A DNA stretch of 64,000 nucleotides from positions 24,384,001 to 24,448,000 of the forward strand of contig NC_092312.1 in assembly GCF_036785885.1 (NCBI RefSeq), in the 5' to 3' direction. Positions 13,901 to 24,840 of this stretch are shown piece after piece; position 1 is the first letter of the stretch; each line of letters opens with the position of its first letter. The notes below the pieces were generated by a model. That model worked only from the letters and a program-made list of their open reading frames with translations, had not been told where the DNA came from and did not search any database. The stretch comes from Coffea arabica. Its lineage: Eukaryota > Streptophyta > Magnoliopsida > Gentianales > Rubiaceae. The position numbers and the translations under genes were made by a program.

Positions 13901-16335
13901 TTCATTATTTAGAAGGGAAGGGATGGGAAAGGAAGTAGTGGCGAGGACAGGGGATTCATGGGATTGGAGATGAGAAATGAAGCCTCATACTAAGACAAGG
14001 AGCAATATACCTCTTATCCGCTGGAATGCTTGAATATAAATCAGTTGATTCAAGGAATATTGTTTATTTTAGATGTCTACTCATGAGATCAGGAGGCAAG
14101 TTAGTCAATCTGCCTTTCCTTTCTTCCTCATTGTCTTCTTTCCTCTATTTGGCTATAATTGAAAACAAAATTTGTCATGTTAACATCACTAGCATTTTAA
14201 ACACCTGGAAAGGGAATACTTATAAAATTGGACAGATTTGTTCAACGTAAAGTTACAGGGCATCCCATGCAATCAAAGTTTAGTACATATGCAAAATGTT
14301 CCCTCAGGCTCAACACAATATTGCCAGTGTCCTAGATCCCTTTAAACTCTACTGTCAACAGATTCTAAAAGGTTAGTAGCACCAAGTTGAATATGCAGCT
14401 AAATTTCATCATTCATTGGCCTTGTGCCAAAATGAATACTGATGTGGCCCTAGACATATGAAATCGGCTGTTGAAGCAGTAACAAATGTATCGATTATGC
14501 AGCCCATATAGACATTTATTGGCATTGTGTCAATGTCAAACCTAAACTGATTATCTGTAGGACATAGCATGCATACTTGCTTGGCATATTGCTAAGCTTT
14601 TCTGCCATTGTCGTGCTCAGAAACAAATGTGGATCATTGAGATCTTACTATATGTGTTTGATGGTATAAAATAGCTTGGACTTATTTCTTTCTTCTTCTA
14701 GATTCCAAATCACAACTGTCTTCAAAGTGGTTACAATTTATCTATGCCACACTTCCAACAAGACTTTCCATTATTGAAAATTCTAAAAAGTTTTGTGCTT
14801 GTTCAAATTGGTAGAATGAATTGTGCAACTGCTCCTTGTAGAATTTCTACATAGAGCTCCAGTTTCAAACCTGACTAGTCACTCTTACCAAGTGGGATCC
14901 TATTACAAGTAGCTTTAGTTAGTTTCCCAAAATTCCAAGGTCCATGCTCAAAGAAAGTATGTCATATAGGACATGAAGCCAAAGGCTGCAACCGGTATAC
15001 ATGTTTGACATGTTCTGCAGTGTCCATTAGATATAAGTTCAACATTACTAAGTCTTTTAACAAGTCTTTCTGATGTGTACAAGTTTTGGTGATATGAAGC
15101 AAAATTGTGGTCAATTGAAAGCTCAACCACAAAACCATTGGGTTTGTTGATTTTCTATAATTCATGGAACGTGGGACATTATGCATGTCTTTGGTGATTA
15201 GATTGTAAAATTTCTTTTGATGGGTTTCATAAGGCTACAATTGACACCAATAGTTTGTAATAGCTTTTATGACTAGTGTTTTGACTATGGGGAAAAAGAG
15301 ACTGTGTCTGATATGATAATAATTTGATGCATTTTAAACTACATTTGCTTGTTTGAAGCATTGTTGCATTGAAGTTCAGTGTACTCCTAAAGGTTTTCAT
15401 GTCCATATGCATCGAATTAGTTCACTTAGTGAACATCATGCAGGTGAAGTTCACAAATTTATATAGGATATCAAGGCTTCAACATGAAATAGTAACCTCT
15501 CAACATGCCTTTTTAATGTTCCAACTCCAAAACCATATTAGAAATCCCAATAACTAGATGAAAATGATTCTCCATGGGAGCTAGTTTATTCTCAATCTAT
15601 GTCAGGGGAATGTCTTAATTTGGTTAATTACAAAATTATTGAGCAAATAGTGGGACTCTTTAAGGCTGCACTCTAAACATATTTGCTATTTGTTGCTTAG
15701 AACCTTGTCAATTACCATAATAACGCTTCTCCTATCTTTGCTCTCGACCTTTACCTTACAAGTAATGAGCAGATGGATCTTCTGATGACATAGTGCATAG
15801 GCACATGAAATTCTTATCCTTGGTGGGGAAAAATGGTAGGATACGGAGGAGTTTCTCTCACTTTTGAGTGTCGTTAGTCCAATTGCCACTGAGTTTGCCT
15901 CTCATTTCCTGTATAGCATCTATTTCTCTTTTCCTGTGTAGCATTTGGAACGTTTGCACTATCTAATACCAATGAAATAGGGAAGTTATATCATTCATGT
16001 TAAGTCTTTAGACATTTAAGTTTTGAAATATAAGTTGGGGAGTTATCATTTTTATTGGAATCCATAGATGGTCAAAATGCTTAGTGTCAAAATACTTAGC
16101 TTTATGTTTATTTTGCATTTCATATTTTGTTCGTGCCTTCGATTAATATATACTCTTCCTTCTTGAATTTGTGGATTGGGCTTAAAAGTTTTCTTCTCTA
16201 CTTTTGTGAGGTATGGGAACTTTTGTTTGGAATTTGCTCTTAAGTCTTTGGATATGTTTGAGATTTATTTATTTTTATTCTTTCAAGCAGGCGATGGACG
16301 AAAAGAGGAAGGGGAAGAGCATGAATTCTTCATAG
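1925..16335 (+). CDS. Plant-specific protein with Ig/A9-like domain, 3' part of gene (14 exons)
   Basis: The 5' end lies outside the window. Coding exons are 1925-2035, 4496-4537, 5152-5250, 5316-5539, 6804-6919, 6991-7100, 7206-7248, 7409-7500, 8780-8828, 10424-10494, 11457-11576, 12190-12278, 13260-13305 and 16291-16335 (TAG stop). They total 1257 nt, and all phases agree across junctions, giving 418 residues. Residues about 1-70 are probably helical (LLAEYGIWPRV, then KIEELNAIAG). Residues about 85-190 are polar and low in conservation. Residues about 200-285 form an Ig-like module (GFQIIGDAKPGGKLLGCGYP, then FQWVRHYPDGTRQYIEGA, then VVTADDIDKVIAVECIPMDD). A further beta-rich region ends in KRKGKSMNSS. 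From memory the module resembles the A9-type repeats of AIR9 microtubule-associated proteins and a plant family of unknown function. This was not checked, and I assign no function. The intron after exon 4 appears to be GC-AG, and the intron at 5251-5315 is only 65 nt. Confidence 0.85.
8105..8530. repeat. Foldback (MITE-like) element in an intron
   Basis: Positions about 8105-8240 are matched in reverse complement by about 8375-8525 at moderate identity. For example, TTTTCACAATACCCTCCTCT on the left pairs with the complement of the GGAGGGTTATGTGAAAAACT stretch on the right. This gives inverted arms of about 130 bp around a short loop. It lies inside the intron between the exons ending at 7500 and starting at 8780. 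I see no clear target-site duplication, so the superfamily is unknown. Confidence 0.5.
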
Positions 16336-16433
16336 GAGTACAGTTTTTGTAGCTATATAGTATTCTTTTAGAAAATAGAAAATGTGAAAACAACGAGATG
16401 CACATATTCTTGTATACTAGCTTTTAGTAAGTT

Positions 16434-16439
16434 AATAAA
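16434..16439 (+). promoter_or_regulatory. Likely polyadenylation signal
   Basis: AATAAA lies about 100 nt after the TAG stop of the Ig/A9-like gene, in a T-rich 3' flank. This is a normal place for a plant near-upstream element. Plant poly(A) signals are loose, so the site is plausible only. Confidence 0.45.
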
Positions 16440-17789
16440 ATTATATTTTGTTTTCCACTTTCCTGTTGTAAAGAGCATAACTTTTGGTCTTTAAATTGTT
16501 AATTGCATATTTGAGTTCCCATCAGTTTTATATTCCATGCCCTCTCTCACTCCCCCCCCCCCACCCCAAAAAAAAACCCGCTCTTCATATATAATATGTA
16601 CATACATGTAGGCATGTAAGTGTGTATGTGACATTCAAAATAGTTGGAATGGAAATTGGCACCATGTTAAAGAATTTAACCTGAATCATGTACTGATTCA
16701 GGGATTTTACTGTCTTTTGGACTGCTGCTAGTTTTGGAATACCAGGTTTTCTTTTTCTGGACAAGTATAGTGTATCCTTGAAGTGAAAAGTTCTAGTTAC
16801 GGTAACCTCACTTGCATTCTTTTAAATAGGTAGTACAGCACAAGGGTCTGGGATGTCAATCTCTTCTCTATAGATGCTTGCTCCAGTGAAATAGATAGTA
16901 CTAAAGACATAGCTCAAATTATTTTAACAGCACTGAGCTGCGTATGGTCTGGTGATTCAACAAGTATTATTCATCCCACTGCATACTCTGTGGAAGTGCT
17001 GGTTCAGTCCAGTACGTGTTGTCGTCATTTTGTTGGATCATCATTGAAATAAGCTATGAAAGCTGTTCGTCCTTATTTTGAACTTCTACTAGCTTCTTGA
17101 GAAGTTGAAGTTGAGTAGAGTATTAAACTGGCTCACAATAGAGATGTATTCTCACTTTAGCGCTCAAGCTTAATGGCCTGTTAGGAATTTCATAGCTGGA
17201 GAACAAAGGAAATTGAGCGATAGGAGAAAAGCAATGCAGGAATTTCTTTTGATTGTGGCTATTTTGTTTCACAGCACAGTTAAAAGCAAATCATGCTTCT
17301 CATCCATTGCATTGTATTTAATACCATGTAGGAAGCAAGTTATGCTTTTCTCTATTTGTTTAAGAATCTTTACCACCAGTCTTTGATTTTATTGGGAATA
17401 TCTCTACCTGTCATACAGGAAAGGCTCTGCCATGTAAAGAATATTATTTTGTATGACAAAAGTATGCTAAAGGGACAACAACTAATTTGAGCCTGTGCAT
17501 TTATATAGCTTATTAGACAAGGACAATCATCTGGGAAACAAAAGATTTGCCTTTTGCTTGTTTTTAGTTACAGCAAGCATTGAATGTAGAAAAGAGGGAG
17601 CATAACTGTAAGATAGCTGTTCACTTCTTACCTCTGATTGATAGTTCTGAATCTGGGACAGAAAAGTATTTGATTCCATTGACGTAATGCTTTTATGATC
17701 TTGTTTTTCTTGACTTCTCTGCATAATGGAATTGACTCTGTATTATTATGTGATATGGTTCTTATATGAGAATTCTAAGTTGACCCTTT

Positions 17790-17813
17790 GGGGGGTGGGG
17801 GTGGGGGTGGGGG
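17790..17813 (+). other. G-quadruplex motif
   Basis: Four runs of five or more G are separated by single T residues (G6-T-G5-T-G5-T-G5). Short single-T loops are the arrangement expected to give a very stable parallel quadruplex. It sits about 1.5 kb downstream of the Ig/A9-like gene stop, with no other gene nearby. Confidence 0.8.
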
Positions 17814-19778
17814 AATAGTCTTGCCAAGTATTGTTCTTATTACAGCCTCCTAGGAATGGCAATGGTCCCTGCCCCATTAGCCCTCCGCGGGCACCCGCCC
17901 TAATTGCCATCCCTACAGCCTCTGGATGAGCATACTGTCTGGACATTTCATGTGAACATTTGTCATCCTTAATGGCTCTATAACTGATCGAAAATTTTGT
18001 TCCTATCTCGTATCGTTTGCTCAACTTCAAGTGTTAAAGTAGTTGAGTTGAATGTTGGTTGTCTGTCATGAGTGGTTGTTGAATCTGAGGAAAGAGAATC
18101 AAGATTCTAGATTGGTGAATTTGTTGCTTGCTGATATTGATATGGTACTGTATTACTTTCATTCTGCTATTATCTGATATTTGCATAGATTGTTGATCGT
18201 GTTTACAGTTTATTTGTAGTTATATTAATATTTAGCCTGTGAATTATGCTTGTAACATATACATTGTTTTGCATTTATCATAATGACCATGACCCTTCAT
18301 ATTCCAAATACTTTCACAAGATTTGGGCACTTACACATTGACAACTCTTGCTACATAACCTGGCATGGTGCAGCCACTGCCTAGTTCCATGTGATTTTGT
18401 TGTTAGAATGGGGAATTTTCCACATGACTACCCAACGGAAGGGGTTAGGTGTAGCAGCACAGGGTGGCCTAATTCAACCATCTTATCAGCAATTTTTGGA
18501 CCCGTTTTCATATAAACTATCTTAGGGTAGGTGAAAACAAGGGTAGGATAAGTGATAACTAATTGGAAGAAAAATCAATCACCTCACAAGTGTTATGGGA
18601 TGGTGTAATCTGAACTGAAGAGGTTTGGTAGATAAATATTGATCTTGAACCCTAGTAAAAGCCTTTAGGACCTATAGTTCCTCTTAGTTCATCTCTCCAC
18701 CATTTGAATGATTTTAATTGTGGAAGGAAAAAGTTCTGTATTGTTGCGTTTCAATCACAAGCGATGCAGACAACTCCTAGCAGAGTTGCAGCTTGCAATG
18801 ACAGCCGAGTATGGAGGATAATCCTAAACAGGAATGGCGAAATAAAGCATTTTCCTTCAGTTTCAGGATCTTTACAGGCCAAATGCTAAATACAGAACGT
18901 ATCAAGGATTTCAAGAACCAATTCCTACACAAGATTTGATTCAGGTGTCATCTACACATCCCAAATTAGACCAGAAAGAACTACTAACATATTGAACTAG
19001 AATTAGGATTGTAAGTGAATTTGGTTCATTACCTCCAAGTTCCAACCTCTGAAGTCCACGTGTGGCAGTGCATGATTGTCTGATAAAAGGGTAACTTTTT
19101 GTATGGTAGAAGCTTCTGCTTCTTTTAATTAGAATTGTTTTTCTGAACTTTGAGACGGTGCAACAAACAGAATAAGAAAAAGAAAACCATGTTTTCAAGA
19201 ATATTATAGTGGATGGAGTATCATATTCCTTTCCTTAACTAATTGATTTCTAAAGGAAACTAATCTTATATAATAATGTGCTCACTTAATTTATGGATCT
19301 TGATGAATCCCAGTGGTTCTTAGCCTAGAGAAAATTGATTGTCAATGCTTTTGCTCGAGTGCTTGTGCAACATTTCTTGTGTCACTTTCTTGAGTGGGGC
19401 AACCAACACTTTTGTTGTTGTTGTGGTTTGGAGGTGCGGTGCACTCCACATATCCAGATTCATCAACTAACTTGGACGGTAACAGGATGTTTATTAATCA
19501 CTTTCATCAGAAACCCAACCAATATCATCTCTTTGGTCAACAAATCATCATAGGTGGGGAGGAGGGAAAAGAAATGCAAAAGAGGACGCTTTAAGTAAAG
19601 CCAAGTAGATAAAGAGAAAGAAGATGAGGAAGCTAAAGTCACTCCTAAAAGAAACAACAGTGGAAAGTACACCGCAACCTCCATCTCCTCCTCTTCTTTG
19701 CTTCCCTTGCCCTCTAAGCCCTCTTTCCTTAGACTCCTCATCTGTGCACCTACTCATCTCTCATTTCTCTTGCAAAGC

Positions 19779-19823
19779 ATGCCTATGTTGATAGCATGTG
19801 AATTATGGAAACACCATACATAA
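19779..19823 (+). promoter_or_regulatory. Possible upstream ORF of the ATL gene
   Basis: A 14-codon ATG-to-TAA frame (MPMLIACELWKHHT) ends 36 nt before the ATL start codon. It is preceded by a pyrimidine-rich tract typical of a plant 5' leader. It matters only if transcription starts upstream of 19779, which the sequence alone cannot show. Confidence 0.35.
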
Positions 19824-19859
19824 GCTGTTCCAGATTTTAGTGGCCATAAAATTTTGGAC

Positions 19860-20951
19860 ATGGGATCTGTGGGGAGGCCAAGTTCCTGGGCACCATATGA
19901 TACTTACAGGGATTGTTCACAAGGAATTTGCAGCATATATTGTCCTCAATGGTGCTACATAATCTTCCCTCCTCCTCCTCCTCTTGGAAATGATGATGGC
20001 TCAGGCACCACATTCTCCCCTCTAATTATAGCAATCCTCGGTATATTGGCGAGCGCCTTCCTTCTAGTGAGCTACTATACCATTGTCACCAGATATTGCA
20101 GAAGAAGAAGATCAAGAAATTCAAACATTGAGTTTGAAGCTCACCATGATGAAGTGACTCATGACCAATGGCAGGTTGCTACAACTGGTTTAGACGAGGC
20201 ACTTATCAAGTCTATAACAGTTTTCAGGTATAAGAAAGGCGATGGATTGGTGGAAGGGACGGAATGTGCAGTGTGTTTAAATGAGTTTCAGGAAGATGAA
20301 AGCCTCAGATTGTTGCCAAAATGTTGTCATGCTTTTCACCTTCCTTGTATTGATGCATGGTTGAAATCTCACTCCAATTGTCCTCTTTGCCGTGCCAACG
20401 TAAATCCTGCTATTCCAACCCTGCCTCCTCCGGCTCCTCCAAGTTCTCAAACTTCCTTGACCACCCTCAACATATCTTCCCTCGAAATCCAGAGACAAAA
20501 TGATCTGATATTCGTGGTAGAGGATCATCAAGAAAGGAGTACTCATCAAGAAGAAGTTTCTATTAGCCTCGTTTCAGATGTTCTTTTTAAGGATGCTCTC
20601 CAATTTGACAATGAGTCGGAAAATGTTGACTCCAGAAACTGCATAATTGGTGACCGAGAAGATGCAAGACAATTCAGAAGATCGATGTCCTTAGGTACAT
20701 TTTCTCGTCGGCGCAATCTTCCGGTTGCTGATAGCCTGAGAACCAATGAACATGATCGAGAAGACTCAGACGGTGGGATCGGAATTGGTTCTTCAAAAGG
20801 GATGCAGGAGGGACAAAGCAAGCAAAAAGATAGAAGCAAAGACTGCGATTTAGCAGCAAGAGTTCCTGCTGTAATGAAGAGATCTTTTTCCACAGGAAGA
20901 TTCAATTTTACAAGGCAAGATAAAGGCAAGAATCATATCATTCCCAGCTAA
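19860..20951 (+). CDS. ATL51: ATL51/52-type RING-H2 E3 ubiquitin ligase
   Basis: This intronless gene encodes 363 residues. The ATG at 19860 is the first in frame after a stop; it gives the MGS...[10 protein letters not shown]-terminus, which I recall as typical of ATL51/ATL52. A Cys-rich N-terminal segment ends in a run of prolines (residues about 37-41). One membrane helix spans about 53-75 ([20 protein letters not shown]) and a basic stop-transfer follows (CRRRRSR). The ATL GLD signature is at 110-112. The RING-H2 finger is complete: Cys136, Cys139, Cys155, His157, His160, Cys163, Cys174 and Cys177, with Trp167 in the E2-binding position. The C-terminal [10 protein letters not shown] patch also matches this clade. 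Known role of the family: a membrane-anchored E3 that takes ubiquitin from an E2 and passes it to a substrate. The substrate is unknown here. All key residues are present, so the gene looks functional. Confidence 0.95.
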   Translation: MGSVGRPSSWAPYDTYRDCSQGICSIYCPQWCYIIFPPPPPLGNDDGSGTTFSPLIIAILGILASAFLLVSYYTIVTRYCRRRRSRNSNIEFEAHHDEVTHDQWQVATTGLDEALIKSITVFRYKKGDGLVEGTECAVCLNEFQEDESLRLLPKCCHAFHLPCIDAWLKSHSNCPLCRANVNPAIPTLPPPAPPSSQTSLTTLNISSLEIQRQNDLIFVVEDHQERSTHQEEVSISLVSDVLFKDALQFDNESENVDSRNCIIGDREDARQFRRSMSLGTFSRRRNLPVADSLRTNEHDREDSDGGIGIGSSKGMQEGQSKQKDRSKDCDLAARVPAVMKRSFSTGRFNFTRQDKGKNHIIPS

Positions 20952-22313
20952 AACTGCTAGCTCTTGTGAATACTAATTTCTTTAATCTACAGTTCCAAAG
21001 ATTGTTCAAATTCACCAAAATATGAAAATTAACAAGTTGTTAATTCTCTTTGATAAACTAAGCTACATTATACATCATAAATGTCTGTTTTCCCAAATAG
21101 TTTATATGCTTTTGTCAAATTATCTTTCAATGATGAAGAAATCTCACTCCTTGATAACACAACAGTTTCTTGATACACTGGAAGAGGTTGGCCAGCTTCT
21201 ACTAAGACAGTTTTGAAACCAAACAACAATAATCTATTGCACAAGTGAACTGCACCAATCCATTCCAAAGCTATGGAATATTGTATTTGTTTGGTAAACT
21301 ACTTCTTGATTTGTCTATTTTCAAGAATTAGCGTCATGTTCTCTCAATTCTTCTAGCTCATTATAGGTTGCTTATAGATTCGGCAAATATAAGGTTCTTT
21401 TCTGAACATTTTTCCAACCTTACTTAACTTGCATTCTAATCTTTGTTCTAATTACCAAATCTACATTGCCTGAATATTGCAAACCGAAACTAAGATCAAG
21501 CCCAAAAAAAAAAAAAAATGCCAATTATGCAATGATTCTTCCCATCAAGAAAAGATCATGCACTATCATGGAATTTCAGTTTAATTCTTTAATTGTTTAG
21601 TTGCACCTTCATGCCTAACATACAAATTTACAAAGTTAAAAAGGCCAAGTAGGCACTTGTCAATTATTGGCCTACCCATAATTAATTGACCACTTTGATG
21701 GCATTTTACATATTTTTCTTATTTGACGTACGGCTACCTATTTACTACATGATTTTGCCATAAAATGCTGTCCTCGGGAATGGATGCAATCATCCTTTCA
21801 ATTATTATTATTATTTTTTGTCAAATAGTTGTGGACCTATGCTTTACAATTGGAGATAGATGGAAGTTTTAGAATACTGCTAGTAAAGTACAAGAACAGT
21901 TCCAACCACCCTTTACTTGTTGGCATTTGGTGCACAAAGGAAGTGACTAGATTTAAAAAAAAAAAAAAAATAGATCCATACTTTTTTAAATATCAAGTTA
22001 ATCAATAATTTTTCAGGTATATTTCTCGAGTCTATAGAATCTTTTAATAATTCATTTAGCAGGCAATCATTCGTGCACTATCATATTTAGATATAATTTA
22101 ATCATTGGAAGATTAAGGAGTTACTTTTTTTTTATTTTATAAATGAGCTAGAGACTTCCTTGTGACAAAGCATTAAAGTCCCGCGAATTAATCTTCCCAT
22201 ATTTATTTATTATTTATAATTTATAAGAGTAAATCTTATATAAACTGAAAGTGTATACACTTTCACCTTTGGATGCATGACACATATTGTCAGTGTATAG
22301 AAGATTAATCTTA
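20952..22313. other. AT-rich intergenic region
   Basis: No gene was recognised. The region has A-runs (21507-21519, 21956-21970) and a perfect 18-bp palindrome at 22247-22264 (GAAAGTGTATACACTTTC). Nothing else could be supported. Confidence 0.5.
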
Positions 22314-24125
22314 TCTTACTATAATATAAGCAAAGGTCCAAAATTACTATAGCAACTTTCCTTGCTGACACGTGGCATTATGGGTGAATTTTGAGTTTTC
22401 TCTTTTGCTTTCTCTATGGACATAGAATTGCCTTGTGGACTTGGCATTGCTTTATAAGGCTGATTAGGGGAATAAGTCCTCTGTCTACGGTTATAAGTTT
22501 GAAATATTTTTAATAGATTTTTCAAACTCTAGATTTTGGAGAAATATAATTCAATTGGAGTATCATTTACATGATCATTTCAACTTATATTTGACAAATT
22601 AACTTAAGTTTTAATTGGATTACAACGTTATTATCATTATTATTTGAATTTATATTTATTTCAATATGAATTATCATTTAAAGTTATATTTGACAAATTA
22701 AGTTGCATTTGTTAAAATTCGTTGAATTGCATGGATTTTTTCAAATTGTTATATTTTTTGACATTTTGTTATTTTTAATGTAAGAAAAAAGATTAGACAA
22801 AACTAATTTCATCTTATTATAAAGAAAAATATTATTACCACTACTTAATGTAATGTGCATTTTTTTGTTTCAAATTTATTTTAATTTGTTCATATTAAGA
22901 TATTTGGTAGCATTTGACTTTATGTTCATATATTTTTGTTATCAAATCTATTTTAATTCATTTATACCTTAATATAAATATGAATGCATTAACGTCTATT
23001 TTATACTTCATTTATACTCTATTTTTAGTTGACGAACGCATTAACGTCTTAATGACAAAAATATGTGCATCTCTATTATATTTCATTAAAATGCTCTTTG
23101 TTGTTGTTTTCATGGTAATCATTAGATTTGCATTTTTTCTTTTTTTTTGGTGCTGTCAGATTATTAATTTATTCAATAAAGTTTATTTATTATAAGTTCT
23201 AATTCGGAGAAAAAAATGTTTTTCCAACCTTATTGCATTATTAGATTATTCAACAAGCCAGCTTACAGATTGCTTGGTTCTCTTATTTTTCCTCTGCTTT
23301 GCTTGTAATAAGTCATAAGTCAAATAATGCTCTTCAACTACTCAACTTTTTCTCAATTATCTAACCAGATTAGATACTTACATTTTTCTTTAGAGTTAGG
23401 TTGTCTTTTACAAGAAAATCAACCTTTTGAGGAATTATCAATTGTATTTCATCGTTTATAACCATAGATTGAAAGACAAGCTACTAGCTTAATTTAGCTT
23501 TCATAGACTACCCTTTTAGATGAAATTATTATCAACAAACAAACGTTGAATAATAAAGTACACACCATTACATACACTACCAACCTTTATTGTGCTTCAT
23601 TTCCTTCCAATTTTAATTTCCTTCTCGTTCTCACATAGCAGAGAGAAAGCTTCCTTCACTTTCTTGTTTTCTCACGTTTGGTAATACAATTTTCTTACTT
23701 TTTACTTCAACAAATCTATGCATTTATATATTACTATAGTAACATATACTTTCTTTTACGTGTTTTGTGTTTTCCTTTTGCAGCATTACTTTCAGTACTC
23801 AAGATTTTTCCTTTGCCTGTCACTTTACTCTAGGTTAGTCACTTCACTTATTTTATTTAGCACCAGTTAAACCTATATAAACCAACTGGAATTGTTACCA
23901 AACATAATATACATTTTTCCTATCTATTTTATTTTATATATGCATTAATACTTGCTTTTTATTACAATGAATTTTTTCCCTTTATTAACCAGCAATGTAT
24001 TAAGATACTCTTTATAATATATTTACACATGACACTCAATTTATAAATAATCATTCAAATTTTGTTACCCTTAAAACCCTTTAGGGTGGGCATTGGTTGT
24101 GCGTAGTGCAGCCAGGCCTTACTAG
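22314..24125 (+). mobile_element. Non-autonomous Helitron (first of an adjacent pair)
   Basis: The 5' end begins TCTTACTATAATATAAGCAA after an A, which fits the TC start and AT-rich lead of plant Helitrons. The 3' end reads GGTTGTGC-GTA-GTGCAGCC, an imperfect hairpin that pairs with G-U wobbles. It is followed by AGGCCTTACTAG, then a host T, so the element ends in CTAG as the CTRR rule requires and sits between A and T. It is about 1.8 kb long and carries no Rep/helicase sequence, so it would depend on a partner. Pairing this 5' end with this 3' end is inference. Confidence 0.55.
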
Positions 24126-24139
24126 TATCTAAATATATA

Positions 24140-24840
24140 AAAGAGAGAGTTGGAGAATGAACAGTAGCTTTTTGGTCAAGCGGTTATGCCGTTATTTTTG
24201 TGACTTTGAGGGGCATTTTGATCTTTTGGCATTGGATGGCAATGGTTTTGCTGGAAATTCGCTTTTGGCATTGGATGACTTTGAGGGCCGTTTTGGTCAT
24301 TAAAATTCTTTGCTTTACCCCCTTAGCCGCAGACAAGATGGCTCAAAGCAAATTTATTTCCAACACCAAGCCACGTGCCGTGCCTTGCCTTGCCGTGGGA
24401 TTATTTCCAACACCAAGCCACGTGCTTCCTGTGGCATTTGGTTTGGATTATCTTGAAGAAAAAATTGTAGGACAAAATAAGTTAATAATACACACTAATT
24501 CATGGGTAAAATAATCTAATCTTTAACAATATAAAATGGGGAGTTGCTCTATGAATAGTATTTTTTTTTGTCAAGCGATTATCCTGTAATTTTGGGAATA
24601 AAAGATGGAGTTGGTGTATGAATAGTAAATTTTTTGTCAAGCGGTTATAAGGTAATTTTGGGCAACTTTGTTGGCTTTTGTATTTGTTGGCTTTTTCCTT
24701 TTTTTTTCACAAATTAAAACATTTAATCAATATAATCACAACAATTATTTTTGGGAGGGAGTTGGCTTATGAATAGTGAATTTTTTGTCAAGCATTTATA
24801 AGGTAATTTTGGGCAACTTTGAGGGCAAATTTGTTGGCTT
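24140..24840 (+). repeat. Repeated modules derived from the Helitron 5' end
   Basis: Four related stretches start at about 24148, 24538, 24608 and 24760. Each has a GAGTTG-like start, then TGAATAGTA (or a variant), a T-run, GTCAAGCG(G/A)TTAT and a GTAATTTTGGG-like tail. The last two are the closest to each other. This looks like repeated reuse of the element's own 5' region. Confidence 0.6.

Larger units (their letters stand above)
16440..19859. other. Intergenic region between the Ig/A9-like gene and the ATL gene
   Basis: No credible gene was found on either strand; open frames are short and lack domain content. Notable items are a C-run near 16553, the G-quadruplex motif at 17790-17813 and a pyrimidine-rich stretch at about 19676-19770. 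The last probably belongs to the promoter or 5' leader of the ATL gene. Confidence 0.6.

Noticed and set aside
1925..16335. Identification as a stomatal closure-related actin-binding protein (SCAB)
   Set aside because: Both have Ig-like modules, but the sequence and exon pattern do not match SCAB as I know it.
19463..19757. Minus-strand open frames upstream of the ATL gene
   Set aside because: Low-complexity translation of the pyrimidine-rich leader; not supported by any motif.
19854..19859. Start of the ATL protein two codons earlier, at TTG
   Set aside because: A plant gene would start at ATG 19860, which also gives the N-terminus typical of ATL51/52.
24200..24514. 104-codon frame in the Helitron region
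   Set aside because: Made of repeated non-coding modules, with no domain and no homolog known to me.
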